Assembly: GCA_938015435.1 (NCBI GenBank)
Contig: CALLPN010000029.1
Location: 1-64,000 of the forward strand
Direction of reading: 5' to 3'
Length of the DNA: 64,000 nt
Origin: an uncultured Saprospiraceae bacterium
GTDB lineage: Bacteria; Bacteroidota; Bacteroidia; Chitinophagales; Saprospiraceae
A program made the translations under genes and the position numbers. Shown here piece after piece: positions 14,303 to 23,956 of this stretch. Below the pieces are notes generated by a model that ran no database searches, was not told where the DNA came from, and worked only from the letters and a program-made list of their open reading frames with translations. The stretch's first letter is position 1, and the number at the start of each line of letters is the position of its first letter.

Positions 14303-16507
14303 ATGAATTATCTAAGATTAGTACTACTTGTGATTTTGAATTGCATCTCCTTTCTTTCATTTACACAATCTTCCGATGTTACTATTACATTAATAGATCG
14401 TAACAGCAACGAACCGCTTATAGGGGCTACCGTACATTTAATAGAATTGAACAAAGGTAATATAACCGACTATAATGGTGTTGCAAATTTTTCAGATATT
14501 GATCTTGGTTCATATCACTTTGAGTTTTCTTACATAGGATATCAAAAGTTAGACACTATTTTAGATATTAATAAAGCATCATTTTACAAGTTTTATCTAA
14601 CTGAGGCTGGTGAGCAATTTGAGGAAATCACTATTTCAACAACAAGGAGTACAAGAACAATTAAAAATATTCCTTCAAGAATTGAATTTATTGGTGGTGA
14701 AGAATTAGAAGAAAAAGCTATTATGAATGCCCCCAATATATCTATGGTACTTAGAGAAAGTACTGGCATACAGATTCAGCAAACAAGCTTAAGTAGTGGA
14801 AATAGAAGTATAAAGATACAAGGGTTAGATGGAAGATATACACAATTACTGAAAGATGGATTCCCCTTGTACGGTGGTTTTTCAGGAGGTCTGAGTATTA
14901 TGCAAATTCCACCTTTAGATCTAGCCCAATTCGAAATTATTAAAGGAAGCTCATCAACTCTTTACGGAGGCGGAGCAATTGCTGGTTTAGTAAATATGGT
15001 TTCAAAAAGACCCGAAGAAGATCCAGAATTAAATATCTTAATATCGCAAACTCATACAGGTGGTAGTACAGGAAATTTGTTCTATAGTAAAAGAGAAAAA
15101 AATATTGGTTATACCTTATATGGTGCAGCACATTATAATTCACCATACAACCCAGATGATGATGAATTCACTAATATACCTAGAACGAGAACATTTTCTT
15201 TTAACCCAAAGATGTTCTACTACCCATCCGTCAATTCAACAATTTGGCTGGGAGTAAATGCAACATGGGATGAAAGAAATGGAGGTGATATTAATGTCTT
15301 GAAGACAGGAAAAGATCAAGACCACACTTATTTTGAAAACAACAATTCTGGAAGAATTAGCACACAATTTGCATACGAAGTGGCTTTCAATAGAAATCAA
15401 AGTATCCAATTTAAGAATAGTGTTGGTTATTTTAACCGTAAAACGACTTTGCCAAACTATGTGTTCGAAGGAAATGAAACAAATTCTTTCACAGAGGTAA
15501 ATTACTCAAAAAAAGGACACAATTCAGATTGGATACTTGGTATTAATTTATACACAAATTCCTTTAAGGAAAATATAGAGCTATCTCCTAGAGATATGCG
15601 GCAAATAACAACAGGAATCTTTGTAAATAATACAACAAACTTTTCTGACAACCTGATTTTAGAATCAGGGTTTCGTTCAGATTACAGTGTAGATTGGGGT
15701 GTATTTCCCTTACCCAGAATTGCTTTACTTTGGAAAGCAAATAACAAATTTTCAACACGTATTGGAGGTGGCTTGGGGTATAAGATTCCAGACCTTTTCA
15801 CTGAGGAAGCAGCTACTATCAACTTTCGCAACGTTGGAGCAATTGACCCAGAAATACTAAATGCTGAGAGATCAGTAGGATTAAATCTTGATTTTAATTA
15901 CACTACTGCGTTCACGGATAAACTTTCATTTTCTATAAATCAACTTTTCTACAATACAACAATTAAAAATGCTCTTCTTCTGAATGAATCTACATTTTCA
16001 ATTTTTGAATTTTCAAATGCACAGGATAACATACAAAGTATTGGCTCTGAAACTAACATGAAATTCATTTACAATGACTTTAGGTGGTTTATCAACTATG
16101 CTTACATTAACACTAAACTTCAATACATCCCAGGTAGTCCTCAAAAGTCTCTTACTCCAAAACATAATGCAGGTATCGTCCTAATGTATGAAAACGAAAA
16201 ATGGAGAGTTGGTTATGAAGTTTACTACACTGGTCATCAAAATTTATCCAGTAATGTGAAAGCTACTGATTTTACCACTATGGGTCTTTTAGTACAAAGG
16301 CATTTTGAATGGGGCAGTCCTTACTTGAATTTTGAAAATTTCACTGATGTTAGACAAAATAGATATTCCGCAGAAGTCTCAGGAACACTTCAAAATCCAA
16401 TTTTCGCTGAATTATATGCTCCTACTGATGGTTTTGTATTCACGGTAGGAATAAATATTAAGCCATTTGGTAGAGAGGAATGTAGGGATGGTTGTCATGC
16501 GGAATAA
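14303..16507 (+). CDS. TonB-dependent outer-membrane receptor
   Basis: A protein of about 734 residues starting at ATG 14303 (MNYLRLVLLVILNC signal peptide ending near FTQS). It has a carboxypeptidase-like beta-sandwich (DVTITLIDRNSNEPLIGATVHL ... DLGSYHFEFSYIGYQ), a plug domain (SMVLRESTGIQIQ, SIKIQGLDGRYTQLLKDGFP, EIIKGSSSTLYGGGAIAGLVNMVSK) and a 22-strand-type barrel to the C-terminus. The open frame back to 14225 covers the inverted repeat and is not used. It imports a ligand, probably a metal or metallophore, with TonB energy. Its own Fur-type palindrome suggests expression under metal limitation, an uptake partner beside export genes. It ends 4 bp before the methyltransferase gene. Confidence 0.9.
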   Translation: MNYLRLVLLVILNCISFLSFTQSSDVTITLIDRNSNEPLIGATVHLIELNKGNITDYNGVANFSDIDLGSYHFEFSYIGYQKLDTILDINKASFYKFYLTEAGEQFEEITISTTRSTRTIKNIPSRIEFIGGEELEEKAIMNAPNISMVLRESTGIQIQQTSLSSGNRSIKIQGLDGRYTQLLKDGFPLYGGFSGGLSIMQIPPLDLAQFEIIKGSSSTLYGGGAIAGLVNMVSKRPEEDPELNILISQTHTGGSTGNLFYSKREKNIGYTLYGAAHYNSPYNPDDDEFTNIPRTRTFSFNPKMFYYPSVNSTIWLGVNATWDERNGGDINVLKTGKDQDHTYFENNNSGRISTQFAYEVAFNRNQSIQFKNSVGYFNRKTTLPNYVFEGNETNSFTEVNYSKKGHNSDWILGINLYTNSFKENIELSPRDMRQITTGIFVNNTTNFSDNLILESGFRSDYSVDWGVFPLPRIALLWKANNKFSTRIGGGLGYKIPDLFTEEAATINFRNVGAIDPEILNAERSVGLNLDFNYTTAFTDKLSFSINQLFYNTTIKNALLLNESTFSIFEFSNAQDNIQSIGSETNMKFIYNDFRWFINYAYINTKLQYIPGSPQKSLTPKHNAGIVLMYENEKWRVGYEVYYTGHQNLSSNVKATDFTTMGLLVQRHFEWGSPYLNFENFTDVRQNRYSAEVSGTLQNPIFAELYAPTDGFVFTVGINIKPFGREECRDGCHAE

Positions 16508-16511
16508 CTAA

Positions 16512-17102
16512 TTGACTATGACTTTACTTATATTCTTTCTGGTTTACTTTTTCCTTATTTTCATTCTAAGGTCATTTTTAGTTTGGAAGAAAACTGGTGT
16601 CGTTCCTCTTACTTTCAACAAAGGAGATGATGCACATGGGTATAATGGTAAGGTATTCAGTATTATATCAATCATTGAGTTAGTAGTGCTTGGGATTTAT
16701 GCTTTCGCACCTTCATGGGAAAAGTATTTGCTACCATTTTGGTATTTGGAAAATCAATATGCTGTCTATCTTGGATGGATTCTACTAACCCTATCTCTAG
16801 TGTTTGTATGGTTTGCCCAATCCAACATGAGAGAGTCTTGGCGTATAGGTATAGATGAGGAAAATAAAACAGAATTGATCACTGATGGTCTTTTCTCGTA
16901 TTCTCGCAATCCTATATTCTTAGGTATATTACTAGCTAACATTGGTTTGTTCCTTGTTCTGCCTAATGCTTTCATATTAATGATTGTTTCGCTTTCTACC
17001 ATAAGCATCAATACACAAGTAAGACTTGAAGAAGAGTTTCTTAAAAACCAATTTGGAGCTGAATATGTACAGTATCAGTCGAATGTTAGACGATGGATTT
17101 AA
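16512..17102 (+). CDS. ICMT-like membrane methyltransferase family protein
   Basis: A 196-residue membrane protein with about five hydrophobic segments and the C-terminal signature of the isoprenylcysteine carboxyl methyltransferase / phospholipid methyltransferase family: GLFSYSRNPIFLGILLANIG and LEEEFLKNQFGAEYVQYQSNVRRWI. In bacteria such proteins are common in heavy-metal clusters, where their substrate is unknown. It follows the TonB receptor by 4 bp and precedes the GDCCVxC gene by 10 bp. Confidence 0.85.
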   Translation: MTMTLLIFFLVYFFLIFILRSFLVWKKTGVVPLTFNKGDDAHGYNGKVFSIISIIELVVLGIYAFAPSWEKYLLPFWYLENQYAVYLGWILLTLSLVFVWFAQSNMRESWRIGIDEENKTELITDGLFSYSRNPIFLGILLANIGLFLVLPNAFILMIVSLSTISINTQVRLEEEFLKNQFGAEYVQYQSNVRRWI

Positions 17103-17112
17103 ATATAAAATA

Positions 17113-17541
17113 ATGAACTACAAACAACCAATCATAGGAAGTGCTTTCGCTTTTATACTAGCAACAAGCTGTTGTTGGTTACCTGCACTTATAATTGGAC
17201 TCGGTGGAGCTTCGAGTATGCTAGCATTTGCAAACGGCTTAGAACGATTTAGTGGTCTATTTATGGTATTGGGGCTGATAACACTTCTGTACGGAGTTTT
17301 CTTGTATCGAAAAAAGAATTCTGTAGCATCCATTGATGACGTACAACTTAACTCTACAATTACTTGCCCTAAATGCGATCACCAACAGGAAGAAATTATG
17401 CCTACAAATGCTTGTCAGTACTTTTATGAATGTACCAATTGTGAAGTGGTCATCAAGCCTCTCAAAGGAGATTGTTGTGTCTACTGCAGTTATGGCTCAG
17501 TGGATTGTCCTCCAATTCAACAAAACAAAAACTGTTGCTAA
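17113..17541 (+). CDS. GDCCVxC-domain membrane protein (MerT-like)
   Basis: A 142-residue protein. The N-terminal half has two hydrophobic segments, with TSCCWLPALIIGLGG resembling the metal-binding Cys pair of MerT-type transporters. The C-terminal half is a Cys-rich domain with CPKC, C-x-x-C (ECTNC) and the signature GDCCVYCSYGSVDCPPIQ. NCBI names this family 'GDCCVxC domain-containing (seleno)protein'. Start 17113 (MNYKQP) was chosen because the frame extension to 17026 lies within the upstream gene. Probably moves or relays a soft metal at the inner membrane, which is inference. A paralogue with the same downstream neighbour lies at 60643-61071. Confidence 0.82.
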   Translation: MNYKQPIIGSAFAFILATSCCWLPALIIGLGGASSMLAFANGLERFSGLFMVLGLITLLYGVFLYRKKNSVASIDDVQLNSTITCPKCDHQQEEIMPTNACQYFYECTNCEVVIKPLKGDCCVYCSYGSVDCPPIQQNKNCC

Positions 17542-17542
17542 T

Positions 17543-17914
17543 ATGTATCATGCAAAATCAATACGTACATTCATAGGAGCGAAGAAATTCGATGAATCGA
17601 GAAGATTTTATCTTGATCTTGGTTTTGAAGAGGTTATTCTGTCCAATAAAATGTCACTGTTTAAAGTAAATGACAATCTGAGTTTCTATCTACAAGATTA
17701 TTATGTCAAGAAGTGGTGTCATAATTCTATGGTATTTTTAGATGTAGATGACTTAGATAATTGCTATTCAGATATAAAAGAAAAAGACTTAGAAAATCAA
17801 TTTAAGTATGTGAGGATTACATCAATCAAGCTATTTGATTGGGGAAGAGAATTTTTTATGCATGATCCATCTGGTGTCTTATGGCATTTCGGACAATTCA
17901 ACAAATTAAATTAA
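17543..17914 (+). CDS. VOC-superfamily protein paired with GDCCVxC gene
   Basis: A 123-residue protein with the vicinal-oxygen-chelate fold pattern: RTFIGAKKFDESRRFYLDLGFEEV, FYLQDYYVKKW, MVFLDVDDLDNCYSDI and the terminal FMHDPSGVLWHFGQF. It starts one base after the preceding stop codon. The homologue at 61071-61439 follows the other GDCCVxC gene in the same way, so the pair is a conserved unit. VOC proteins bind a divalent metal; the substrate here is unknown and resistance or metal-binding roles are both possible. The open frame back to 17333 overlaps the upstream gene and is not used. Confidence 0.85.
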   Translation: MYHAKSIRTFIGAKKFDESRRFYLDLGFEEVILSNKMSLFKVNDNLSFYLQDYYVKKWCHNSMVFLDVDDLDNCYSDIKEKDLENQFKYVRITSIKLFDWGREFFMHDPSGVLWHFGQFNKLN

Positions 17915-17915
17915 T

Positions 17916-19931
17916 ATGAATCAAGAATCTCATATCCATAAGTACGATAGAAATGGCAAAAGGATTTGCTGTTCACTAGAAGAAAAAATAGATCAAAAAA
18001 CTCCGCCGTCAATTCTTCATACAGATGATGATGGTCACGATCATGACCATGATCACGACCACGATCACGGTGGAGGTTGGCAAACATATCTAGCCGCCAT
18101 AATTAGTTTTATTTTATTGATTTCTGGTGTTGCGTTGGATTACTACGATGTGCAATTCTTTATAGGTCCTCTTCGCATCATTTGGTATGTTGTAGCTTAC
18201 ATTCCAGTTGGTCTTCCTGTCATTCGAGAAGCATTCCAGGCATTGGCAAAAGGGGAAATCTTCACGGAGTTTTTTCTTATGAGTATTGCTACTATTGGAG
18301 CTTTTGCTATTGGGGACTATCCGGAGGGTGTTGCCGTTATGCTATTTTATGCAGTAGGAGAATTGTTTCAGAGTGCTGCCGTAAGTAGAGCAAAGAATAG
18401 TATCAAAGCTCTTTTAGATGTAAGGCCAAAGATTGCTAGTGTATTCAATGGTGAATCCTTCCAATCTGTAGATCCTGAAGATGTATCAATTGGACAGCGT
18501 ATCGAAGTCAAAGTAGGAGAAAAAATACCTTTAGATGGTATTTTACTTTCTGACAATGCTAGCCTCAATACAGCTGCAATAACTGGAGAAAGTAAACCTC
18601 AACAATTAAGTGTAGGCGATTCTGTATTGGCTGGATCTATAAATATGGATAAGGTAATAGAGATAGAGACTACCAAATTATTCAACGATAGCTCTGTAGC
18701 TAAGATCTTGCATCTCGTACAAGAAGCAACATCTAAAAAAGCTAAGACCGAACTTTTAATCCGTCGACTTGCAAAAACGTATACTCCAATAGTCACTTAT
18801 TTGGCTATTGCTATTTGTATTCTTCCCTACTTTTTTGTTACTGACTATGAATTCACAGAATGGTTATACAGAGCTTTGATATTCCTTGTGATATCTTGTC
18901 CATGTGCTTTAGTGATTTCTATACCGCTAGGCTACTTTGGTGGTTTAGGTGCAGCATCTAAGAATGGAATACTTTTCAAAGGAGCAACATTCATGGATAA
19001 GCTTAAGGAGGTGAATGTAATGGTGATGGACAAAACAGGAACAGTTACTAAGGGAGTCTTCAAAATCAAGAATATCGAAATCTCAAATGGAATGTCCAAA
19101 AGTGATTTCATGAACTTCCTTCTTGCTATCGAAGCCAAATCCACTCACCCAATTGCAAAAGCAATCATGGAATATTCGATAGATGGTACTGTTATAGAAG
19201 CATCTGATATTCAGGAAATAGCTGGTAAAGGTCTAAGAGGTACAGTTTCAGGTAGTGATGTCATCGTTGGTAATAAGAAGCTTATGAAGCAATTCAACAT
19301 AGCTACACCTTCTGAGATTAATGATATCGTAGAATCTATTGTACTGGTAGGTATAGATAGCAAATTTGCTGGATATGTGACTATTGCGGATGAGATGAAA
19401 GATGATGCTAAAGAAACAATATCGTCATTCAAAAGCGTAGGTATCAATTCTGTGATAATGCTATCTGGTGACAAAGATTCTATTACTCAAAAAGTAGCCA
19501 CTGAGCTCGGAATAACCAATGCTAAGGGAGGCTTACTACCTGAAGATAAATTATCTGAGGTCATGAACCTAAAGGAAGGTGATAAGAATACTGTAGCCTT
19601 TATTGGGGATGGTATAAATGATGCTCCAGTGTTGGCAGCCAGCGATGTAGGTATAGCAATGGGTGCCATGGGAAGTGACGTAGCTATAGAAACGGCTGAT
19701 ATAATTATTCAGACAGATCAACCATCAAAAGTGGTGACAGGTATCAAAATAGCCAAATCTACTCAACGAATCATATGGCAAAACATCTACTTGGCTCTTG
19801 GTGTCAAGATCTTAGTGTTGATCGGTGGAGCTTTTGGTTTGGCAACGATGTGGCAAGCGGTATTTGCAGATGTTGGTGTTGCTCTTCTTGCAATATTGAA
19901 TGCAGTAAGATTACAGAAAATGGAATGGTGA
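17916..19931 (+). CDS. P1B-type heavy-metal ATPase (ZntA/CadA-like)
   Basis: A 671-residue metal exporter with a His/Asp repeat at about residues 35-53 instead of an HMA domain, the TGES actuator loop, the CPC ion-path motif (SCPCALVIS, about 327-335), the phosphorylation site DKTGT (about 371-375), the HP motif (STHPIAKA) and GDGINDAP. CPC with a His-rich N-terminus and zinc-operon context points to Zn(II)/Cd(II)/Pb(II) export from the cytoplasm to the periplasm, where the RND pump can take over. It starts 1 bp after the VOC stop. Confidence 0.93.
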   Translation: MNQESHIHKYDRNGKRICCSLEEKIDQKTPPSILHTDDDGHDHDHDHDHDHGGGWQTYLAAIISFILLISGVALDYYDVQFFIGPLRIIWYVVAYIPVGLPVIREAFQALAKGEIFTEFFLMSIATIGAFAIGDYPEGVAVMLFYAVGELFQSAAVSRAKNSIKALLDVRPKIASVFNGESFQSVDPEDVSIGQRIEVKVGEKIPLDGILLSDNASLNTAAITGESKPQQLSVGDSVLAGSINMDKVIEIETTKLFNDSSVAKILHLVQEATSKKAKTELLIRRLAKTYTPIVTYLAIAICILPYFFVTDYEFTEWLYRALIFLVISCPCALVISIPLGYFGGLGAASKNGILFKGATFMDKLKEVNVMVMDKTGTVTKGVFKIKNIEISNGMSKSDFMNFLLAIEAKSTHPIAKAIMEYSIDGTVIEASDIQEIAGKGLRGTVSGSDVIVGNKKLMKQFNIATPSEINDIVESIVLVGIDSKFAGYVTIADEMKDDAKETISSFKSVGINSVIMLSGDKDSITQKVATELGITNAKGGLLPEDKLSEVMNLKEGDKNTVAFIGDGINDAPVLAASDVGIAMGAMGSDVAIETADIIIQTDQPSKVVTGIKIAKSTQRIIWQNIYLALGVKILVLIGGAFGLATMWQAVFADVGVALLAILNAVRLQKMEW

Positions 19932-19953
19932 TAATGAAACAAGTTATAAGCAT

Positions 19954-20748
19954 ATGAATAAGTCTACGTTTACAATATCTCAAATGGATTGTCCATCAGA
20001 AGAAAATCTAATTAGGATGAAGCTATCACAGTTTGCATCTATTAGGCATTTAGATTTTGACATTCCAAATCGTAAACTAGATATTTTTCATGAAGATGAC
20101 ATTTCTCCAATCAATAAGGCTTTGACAGATCTGAATTTAGGTTGTCAATTAGATAATTCAGTTGAATCAACAAAAACACATTTTGAAGAAGAGGCGGATC
20201 AAAGCAAATTGCTATGGACTGTGTTATTGATAAATCTAGCATTCTTTTTCATTGAAATGACTACAGGGATTATTTCGAAATCAATGGGTCTAGTAGCCGA
20301 TAGTCTTGATATGCTTGCTGATAGTTTCGTTTATGGAATTAGCTTATTTGCTGTAGGTGGTTCACTCAAACGTAAAAAGAATATCGCTAAGACGGCAGGA
20401 TGGTTTCAGATCATACTTGCTATTATTGGCTTTTTCGAAATAATTAGAAGGTTTGCAACAGGCGATTCTTTACCGAATTTTTCAACCATGATTGTCGTAT
20501 CCATATTTGCACTTATTGCAAATGGCTTATGTCTCTATCTTCTCCAAAAATCTAAGAGCAAAGAACAAGCACATATGAAGGCAAGTCTGATTTTTACATC
20601 AAATGATATAATTATAAACCTGGGTGTTATTGCAGCTGGCACCTTAGTCTTCGTGACCGAGACAAGATATCCAGACTTGATTATTGGCTTCATAGTATTC
20701 CTTCTTGTCCTTCAAGGAGCAATCAGAATTTTGAAGCTCGGTAAGTAA
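19954..20748 (+). CDS. CDF-like cation transporter with degenerate HMA N-terminus
   Basis: A 264-residue protein. Residues 1-65 resemble an HMA fold whose CxxC is reduced to a single Cys (ISQMDCPSEE). The rest has about six hydrophobic segments including LVADSLDMLADSFVYGISLF, which matches the cation-diffusion-facilitator motif (acidic residues replacing HDxxD). No cytoplasmic C-terminal CDF domain remains, so the protein is shorter than usual CDF pumps. It is the last gene of the plus-strand operon, 22 bp after the ATPase, with the convergent minus-strand operon ending 130 bp further. Likely a cytoplasmic metal exporter. Confidence 0.8.
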   Translation: MNKSTFTISQMDCPSEENLIRMKLSQFASIRHLDFDIPNRKLDIFHEDDISPINKALTDLNLGCQLDNSVESTKTHFEEEADQSKLLWTVLLINLAFFFIEMTTGIISKSMGLVADSLDMLADSFVYGISLFAVGGSLKRKKNIAKTAGWFQIILAIIGFFEIIRRFATGDSLPNFSTMIVVSIFALIANGLCLYLLQKSKSKEQAHMKASLIFTSNDIIINLGVIAAGTLVFVTETRYPDLIIGFIVFLLVLQGAIRILKLGK

Positions 20749-20877
20749 GAAGTATTTTGATATGGGTATTCAAAAAGCCCCCATGAAGTAATTCCATAAG
20801 GGCCCTAAATATGTGCTTCCTATTGAAGATCGATGTTTTTCCGATCAATATTTTTTTTACGCTAACTGTATCATAAT

Positions 20878-21975
20878 CTAAAACGGATCAGTGTATCGCA
20901 CATCATTCAAGAAAGTATCATCCGTCAATGTCTTTAAGAAATTGACTAGATCTACTTTGTCTTGAGCCGTCATGAACAAACCGGTCTCACTAGTTGCTAA
21001 GATCGCCTCATCCACAGTAGTAGACGGATGTATCCCTTCATTGTAGTGGTCTACTACTTCTTCTAGGGTGCTAAATCTACCATCATGCATATATGGAGCC
21101 GTAAGCTCAATATTCCTCAAAGAAGGTACTTTGAATCTTGCTCTATCCATCGGATCATTGCTCACCATTTCTCTACCTATATCTACAAAGTCAGCATCGG
21201 CATCAAGACCATTATTCATGTACTGATCGTTTTCAAAATTAGCACCACCATGACAGTGTGCACAGTCGGCACCAGAGAATTCTGGAAAGAAAGGATTGTA
21301 TTCTGTTTCATAAAGTAGCCTTCCTCTTTCTTCGCTTTCTGAAAGTTCTACAGTCCCAGCTTTCCATTGATCGTATTTAGAATCATGAGAGACAATACTC
21401 AACATAAATTGCTCCATTGCCAAAGCCATTTTATCTACCGTGATGTCGTCGTCTCCATATACTCTTGTAAATTGATCTTTATACATTTTTTCATTACTCA
21501 ATTTGGAGAGTACATTCTCGAGAGTTTCATCCATTTCCAATTCATCTTGAATAGGGAGTATCGCTTGATCTCTAAGTAGATGAGCTCGTCCGTCCCAAAA
21601 GAATTCATTGCTATTCCATGCCATGTTAAAAACTGACATGGCTTGCCTTTTACCAGGTAGTCCTTCAACACCTAAAGAAAATCTTGTCGTATCCGTAAAT
21701 GCATGTTCCTGTCTGTGACAGCTCGCACATGATTGACTACCATCTTTCGATAGCAATGTTTCATAAAACAACATTCTACCCAGTTGTACACCTTGCTCCG
21801 TCAGGCTATTATCACTAGGCATATCAGGAACTGGCAATGCTCCATAAGTAAAATTATAGGCGGTAGTATCTTGTAGTATTTCTTCCTCAGGAGGATCCAC
21901 AGTTGGATCATCACTACAAGAGAATGTAATACAGATCATCAGTCCTAAAAGTGTGAGTAATTTATATTTATTCAT
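20878..21975 (-). CDS. Di-haem cytochrome c peroxidase / MbnH-like lipoprotein
   Basis: A 365-residue protein with a lipoprotein signal (MICITFSCSDD), two haem-binding motifs, CASCH (about residue 84) and CAHCH (about 238), and conserved tracts LGRMLFYETLLSKDGSQSCASCH and PSLRNIELTAPYMHDGRFSTLEEVVDHYN. It belongs to the CcpA/MauG/MbnH superfamily. Its start overlaps the end of a homologue (21968-22990) by 8 bp, and the MbnP-like gene precedes both, so an MbnH role (oxidising a Trp of MbnP to create a copper site) is plausible. Classic hydrogen-peroxide reduction remains possible. Confidence 0.88.
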   Translation of the reverse strand: MNKYKLLTLLGLMICITFSCSDDPTVDPPEEEILQDTTAYNFTYGALPVPDMPSDNSLTEQGVQLGRMLFYETLLSKDGSQSCASCHRQEHAFTDTTRFSLGVEGLPGKRQAMSVFNMAWNSNEFFWDGRAHLLRDQAILPIQDELEMDETLENVLSKLSNEKMYKDQFTRVYGDDDITVDKMALAMEQFMLSIVSHDSKYDQWKAGTVELSESEERGRLLYETEYNPFFPEFSGADCAHCHGGANFENDQYMNNGLDADADFVDIGREMVSNDPMDRARFKVPSLRNIELTAPYMHDGRFSTLEEVVDHYNEGIHPSTTVDEAILATSETGLFMTAQDKVDLVNFLKTLTDDTFLNDVRYTDPF

Positions 21976-22990
21976 TAGATAGATTCTTATTGGTTATGAA
22001 TTTTTGATCAGTTAAAGAGTTCAAAAATGAAAGTAAATCCGATTTGTCCTTTGAATCAAGATTGAGTGGCTTTATCAACTCATTTTTGTTTTGATGGGCT
22101 TCACCTCCAGTATTATAATGTTCAATCACATCTCTCAATGATGAGATACTTCCATCATGCATGTAAGGCCCAGTCAGTTCAACATTTCTAAGTGATGGCA
22201 CTTTGAATCTTGCTTTATCCGAAGGATCTTGAGTTAGTCTTTCTCTACCATTATCAGCATATTCATCATAAAGACCATTGTTTTCAAAACTGTAGTTCGT
22301 AAAGTTGAATCCTGAATGACAGCTAGAGCATGAAGTTTTATCGCTTTCAAATAATATCTTCCCTCTAAGTGCAGATTCTGTCATCGAGCCTTCTATACTA
22401 TAGTTGTATTCCAAATCATAGGCACTTTGTCCACTGATCATACTTCTTTCAAATTGAGACAATGCTCTTGTAATTACAAATGCATTTGGTTCTTGACTAT
22501 AGGCTGCCAATGCCATCTCCATATAAGAGTCAATCTTTGAAAGAGTATCTGCAATCAGTACAATGTTATTATTGAACTCATTATGCTCTTGAATAGGCAC
22601 TAGTATCTGCATCTCTAATGTCGGAAGTCCACCTTCTCTTGTGTAATATGGATGGTATGCAACATTAGCGATACTAGGAGCATTCCTTGTACCTAGCAAA
22701 CCTTCTGAACCAATACTAACTTCTTTATCATCGGAAAATGCTAGAGCCGGATCATGACAAGATGCACAGCTGATCGTTCCGTCTTTAGATAATATGGGAT
22801 CATAGAATAATTTCTTTCCGAGCTCCCATCTTTCCTTTGTGTATTCATTTCCTACTGGGTGCTCGATCTCTGGAAAGCCTAATGGAACTTCCATAATATT
22901 CAAATTGGCTACCTCAGTGCTTTCGATTTCTTTAGCACATGAGATAGCCAATAAGCCTAATAGTATCATATATCTAAATACTATTTTCAA
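21968..22990 (-). CDS. Di-haem cytochrome c peroxidase / MbnH-like lipoprotein
   Basis: A 340-residue homologue of 20878-21975. It has a lipobox (LLAISCAKE), haem motifs CASCH and CSSCH, and the same PSLRNVELTGPYMHDGSISSLRDVIEHYN segment. It lies 6 bp after the MbnP-like gene and overlaps the next di-haem gene, so MbnP and two di-haem enzymes form one unit. Having two adjacent copies is unusual; they may serve different partners or electron donors. Confidence 0.88.
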   Translation of the reverse strand: MKIVFRYMILLGLLAISCAKEIESTEVANLNIMEVPLGFPEIEHPVGNEYTKERWELGKKLFYDPILSKDGTISCASCHDPALAFSDDKEVSIGSEGLLGTRNAPSIANVAYHPYYTREGGLPTLEMQILVPIQEHNEFNNNIVLIADTLSKIDSYMEMALAAYSQEPNAFVITRALSQFERSMISGQSAYDLEYNYSIEGSMTESALRGKILFESDKTSCSSCHSGFNFTNYSFENNGLYDEYADNGRERLTQDPSDKARFKVPSLRNVELTGPYMHDGSISSLRDVIEHYNTGGEAHQNKNELIKPLNLDSKDKSDLLSFLNSLTDQKFITNKNLSNE

Positions 22991-22996
22991 AATACT

Positions 22997-23956
22997 TTAT
23001 TGTACAACTACTTTTCTCGTTGCTAACACTTTCCCTTTACTATCTATCACAGATACATAGTACATCCCTTGGTTAGTCAATTCTATTTGAGAGACAGTTG
23101 ATTGCTTACTAGTTAATATACTCCTTCCCATCATATCATACACTCTTACTGAATTATCTGAAGTTGCAATATCCATTTTTATTGTAACCATTCCATTTGT
23201 TACTGGATTAGGGTATACTTCAAAAGCATTGACTAACTCGCTGTCTTCTGTGCTAGTTACACTAGCTGTTGTGAATACCTTTTCACTTATATTGGAAGCA
23301 AGAATTGGCATTTCTCCTGTGCCACCATGTATAATAATCCCACTACTAACATCTATTCCAGAAAGAAGATTTTTATAGTCAGCATCAATAGCCACTGTGT
23401 ATTCTGTCTCTCCTGTCATAGTTACTGGAAATTCGAGTTGTGTGTAGAACTCATCACCAATACAATGAAACTGTAATTCTTGGGTCACATTTGGTCCACT
23501 TTTTCCTTCAAGTGCTATAAACCTATATCCTGCAGCCCATCCCCAGTGCATAGAGGGAAACTTAGGTGCTAATGCATGACTAGGGTGATAAATAGATGGA
23601 TCTCCATGATTTGTTTGTTCATCTACACCAAAATGGAATCTAACGGCTTCTAAGCTAGCCATATCAAACTCACCTAATTCTATCAATGTAGCATCAGATG
23701 ACTCAAGTAAACTTACTAATACGTAAAGATCTTCCACGTCAGTTACCTGAGCTCCATCATGTACAATAGAAAATCCTGAGAGATAGTATTGTAACCTATC
23801 AATCATAAAGTCATTTCCTAGATCATTTGTGGAGTTAACTTCATTCTCAAATCTTACACCGTCAAGAAGATGATTTATTTCAAGACTGATTGTGCTTTGA
23901 GCGTTAATGCTAACGAATATTAGCATACAGAATAATAATTGTAGAGCTTTTTTCAT
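22997..23956 (-). CDS. mbnP: MbnP-family copper-binding protein with T9SS sorting domain
   Basis: A 319-residue secreted protein with a signal peptide (MKKALQLLFCMLIFVSINAQ). The MbnP core includes LEINHLLDGVRF, MIDRLQYYLSGF and the signature MHWGWAAGYRFIALEG (about residues 137-152), where relatives carry the Trp that is oxidised to kynurenine. The final 80 residues are a type IX secretion sorting domain (FEVYPNPVTNG ... GMYYVSVIDSKGKVL). In methanotrophs MbnP works with MbnH; here two MbnH-like genes follow. No methanobactin precursor gene was seen. Probably a surface or periplasmic copper-binding protein, consistent with the copper operon. Confidence 0.85.
   Translation of the reverse strand: MKKALQLLFCMLIFVSINAQSTISLEINHLLDGVRFENEVNSTNDLGNDFMIDRLQYYLSGFSIVHDGAQVTDVEDLYVLVSLLESSDATLIELGEFDMASLEAVRFHFGVDEQTNHGDPSIYHPSHALAPKFPSMHWGWAAGYRFIALEGKSGPNVTQELQFHCIGDEFYTQLEFPVTMTGETEYTVAIDADYKNLLSGIDVSSGIIIHGGTGEMPILASNISEKVFTTASVTSTEDSELVNAFEVYPNPVTNGMVTIKMDIATSDNSVRVYDMMGRSILTSKQSTVSQIELTNQGMYYVSVIDSKGKVLATRKVVVQ

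Noticed and set aside
20749..20877. Terminator between convergent metal operons
   Set aside because: Only weak complementarity and a T-rich tract near 20850-20857 were seen, not enough for a call.
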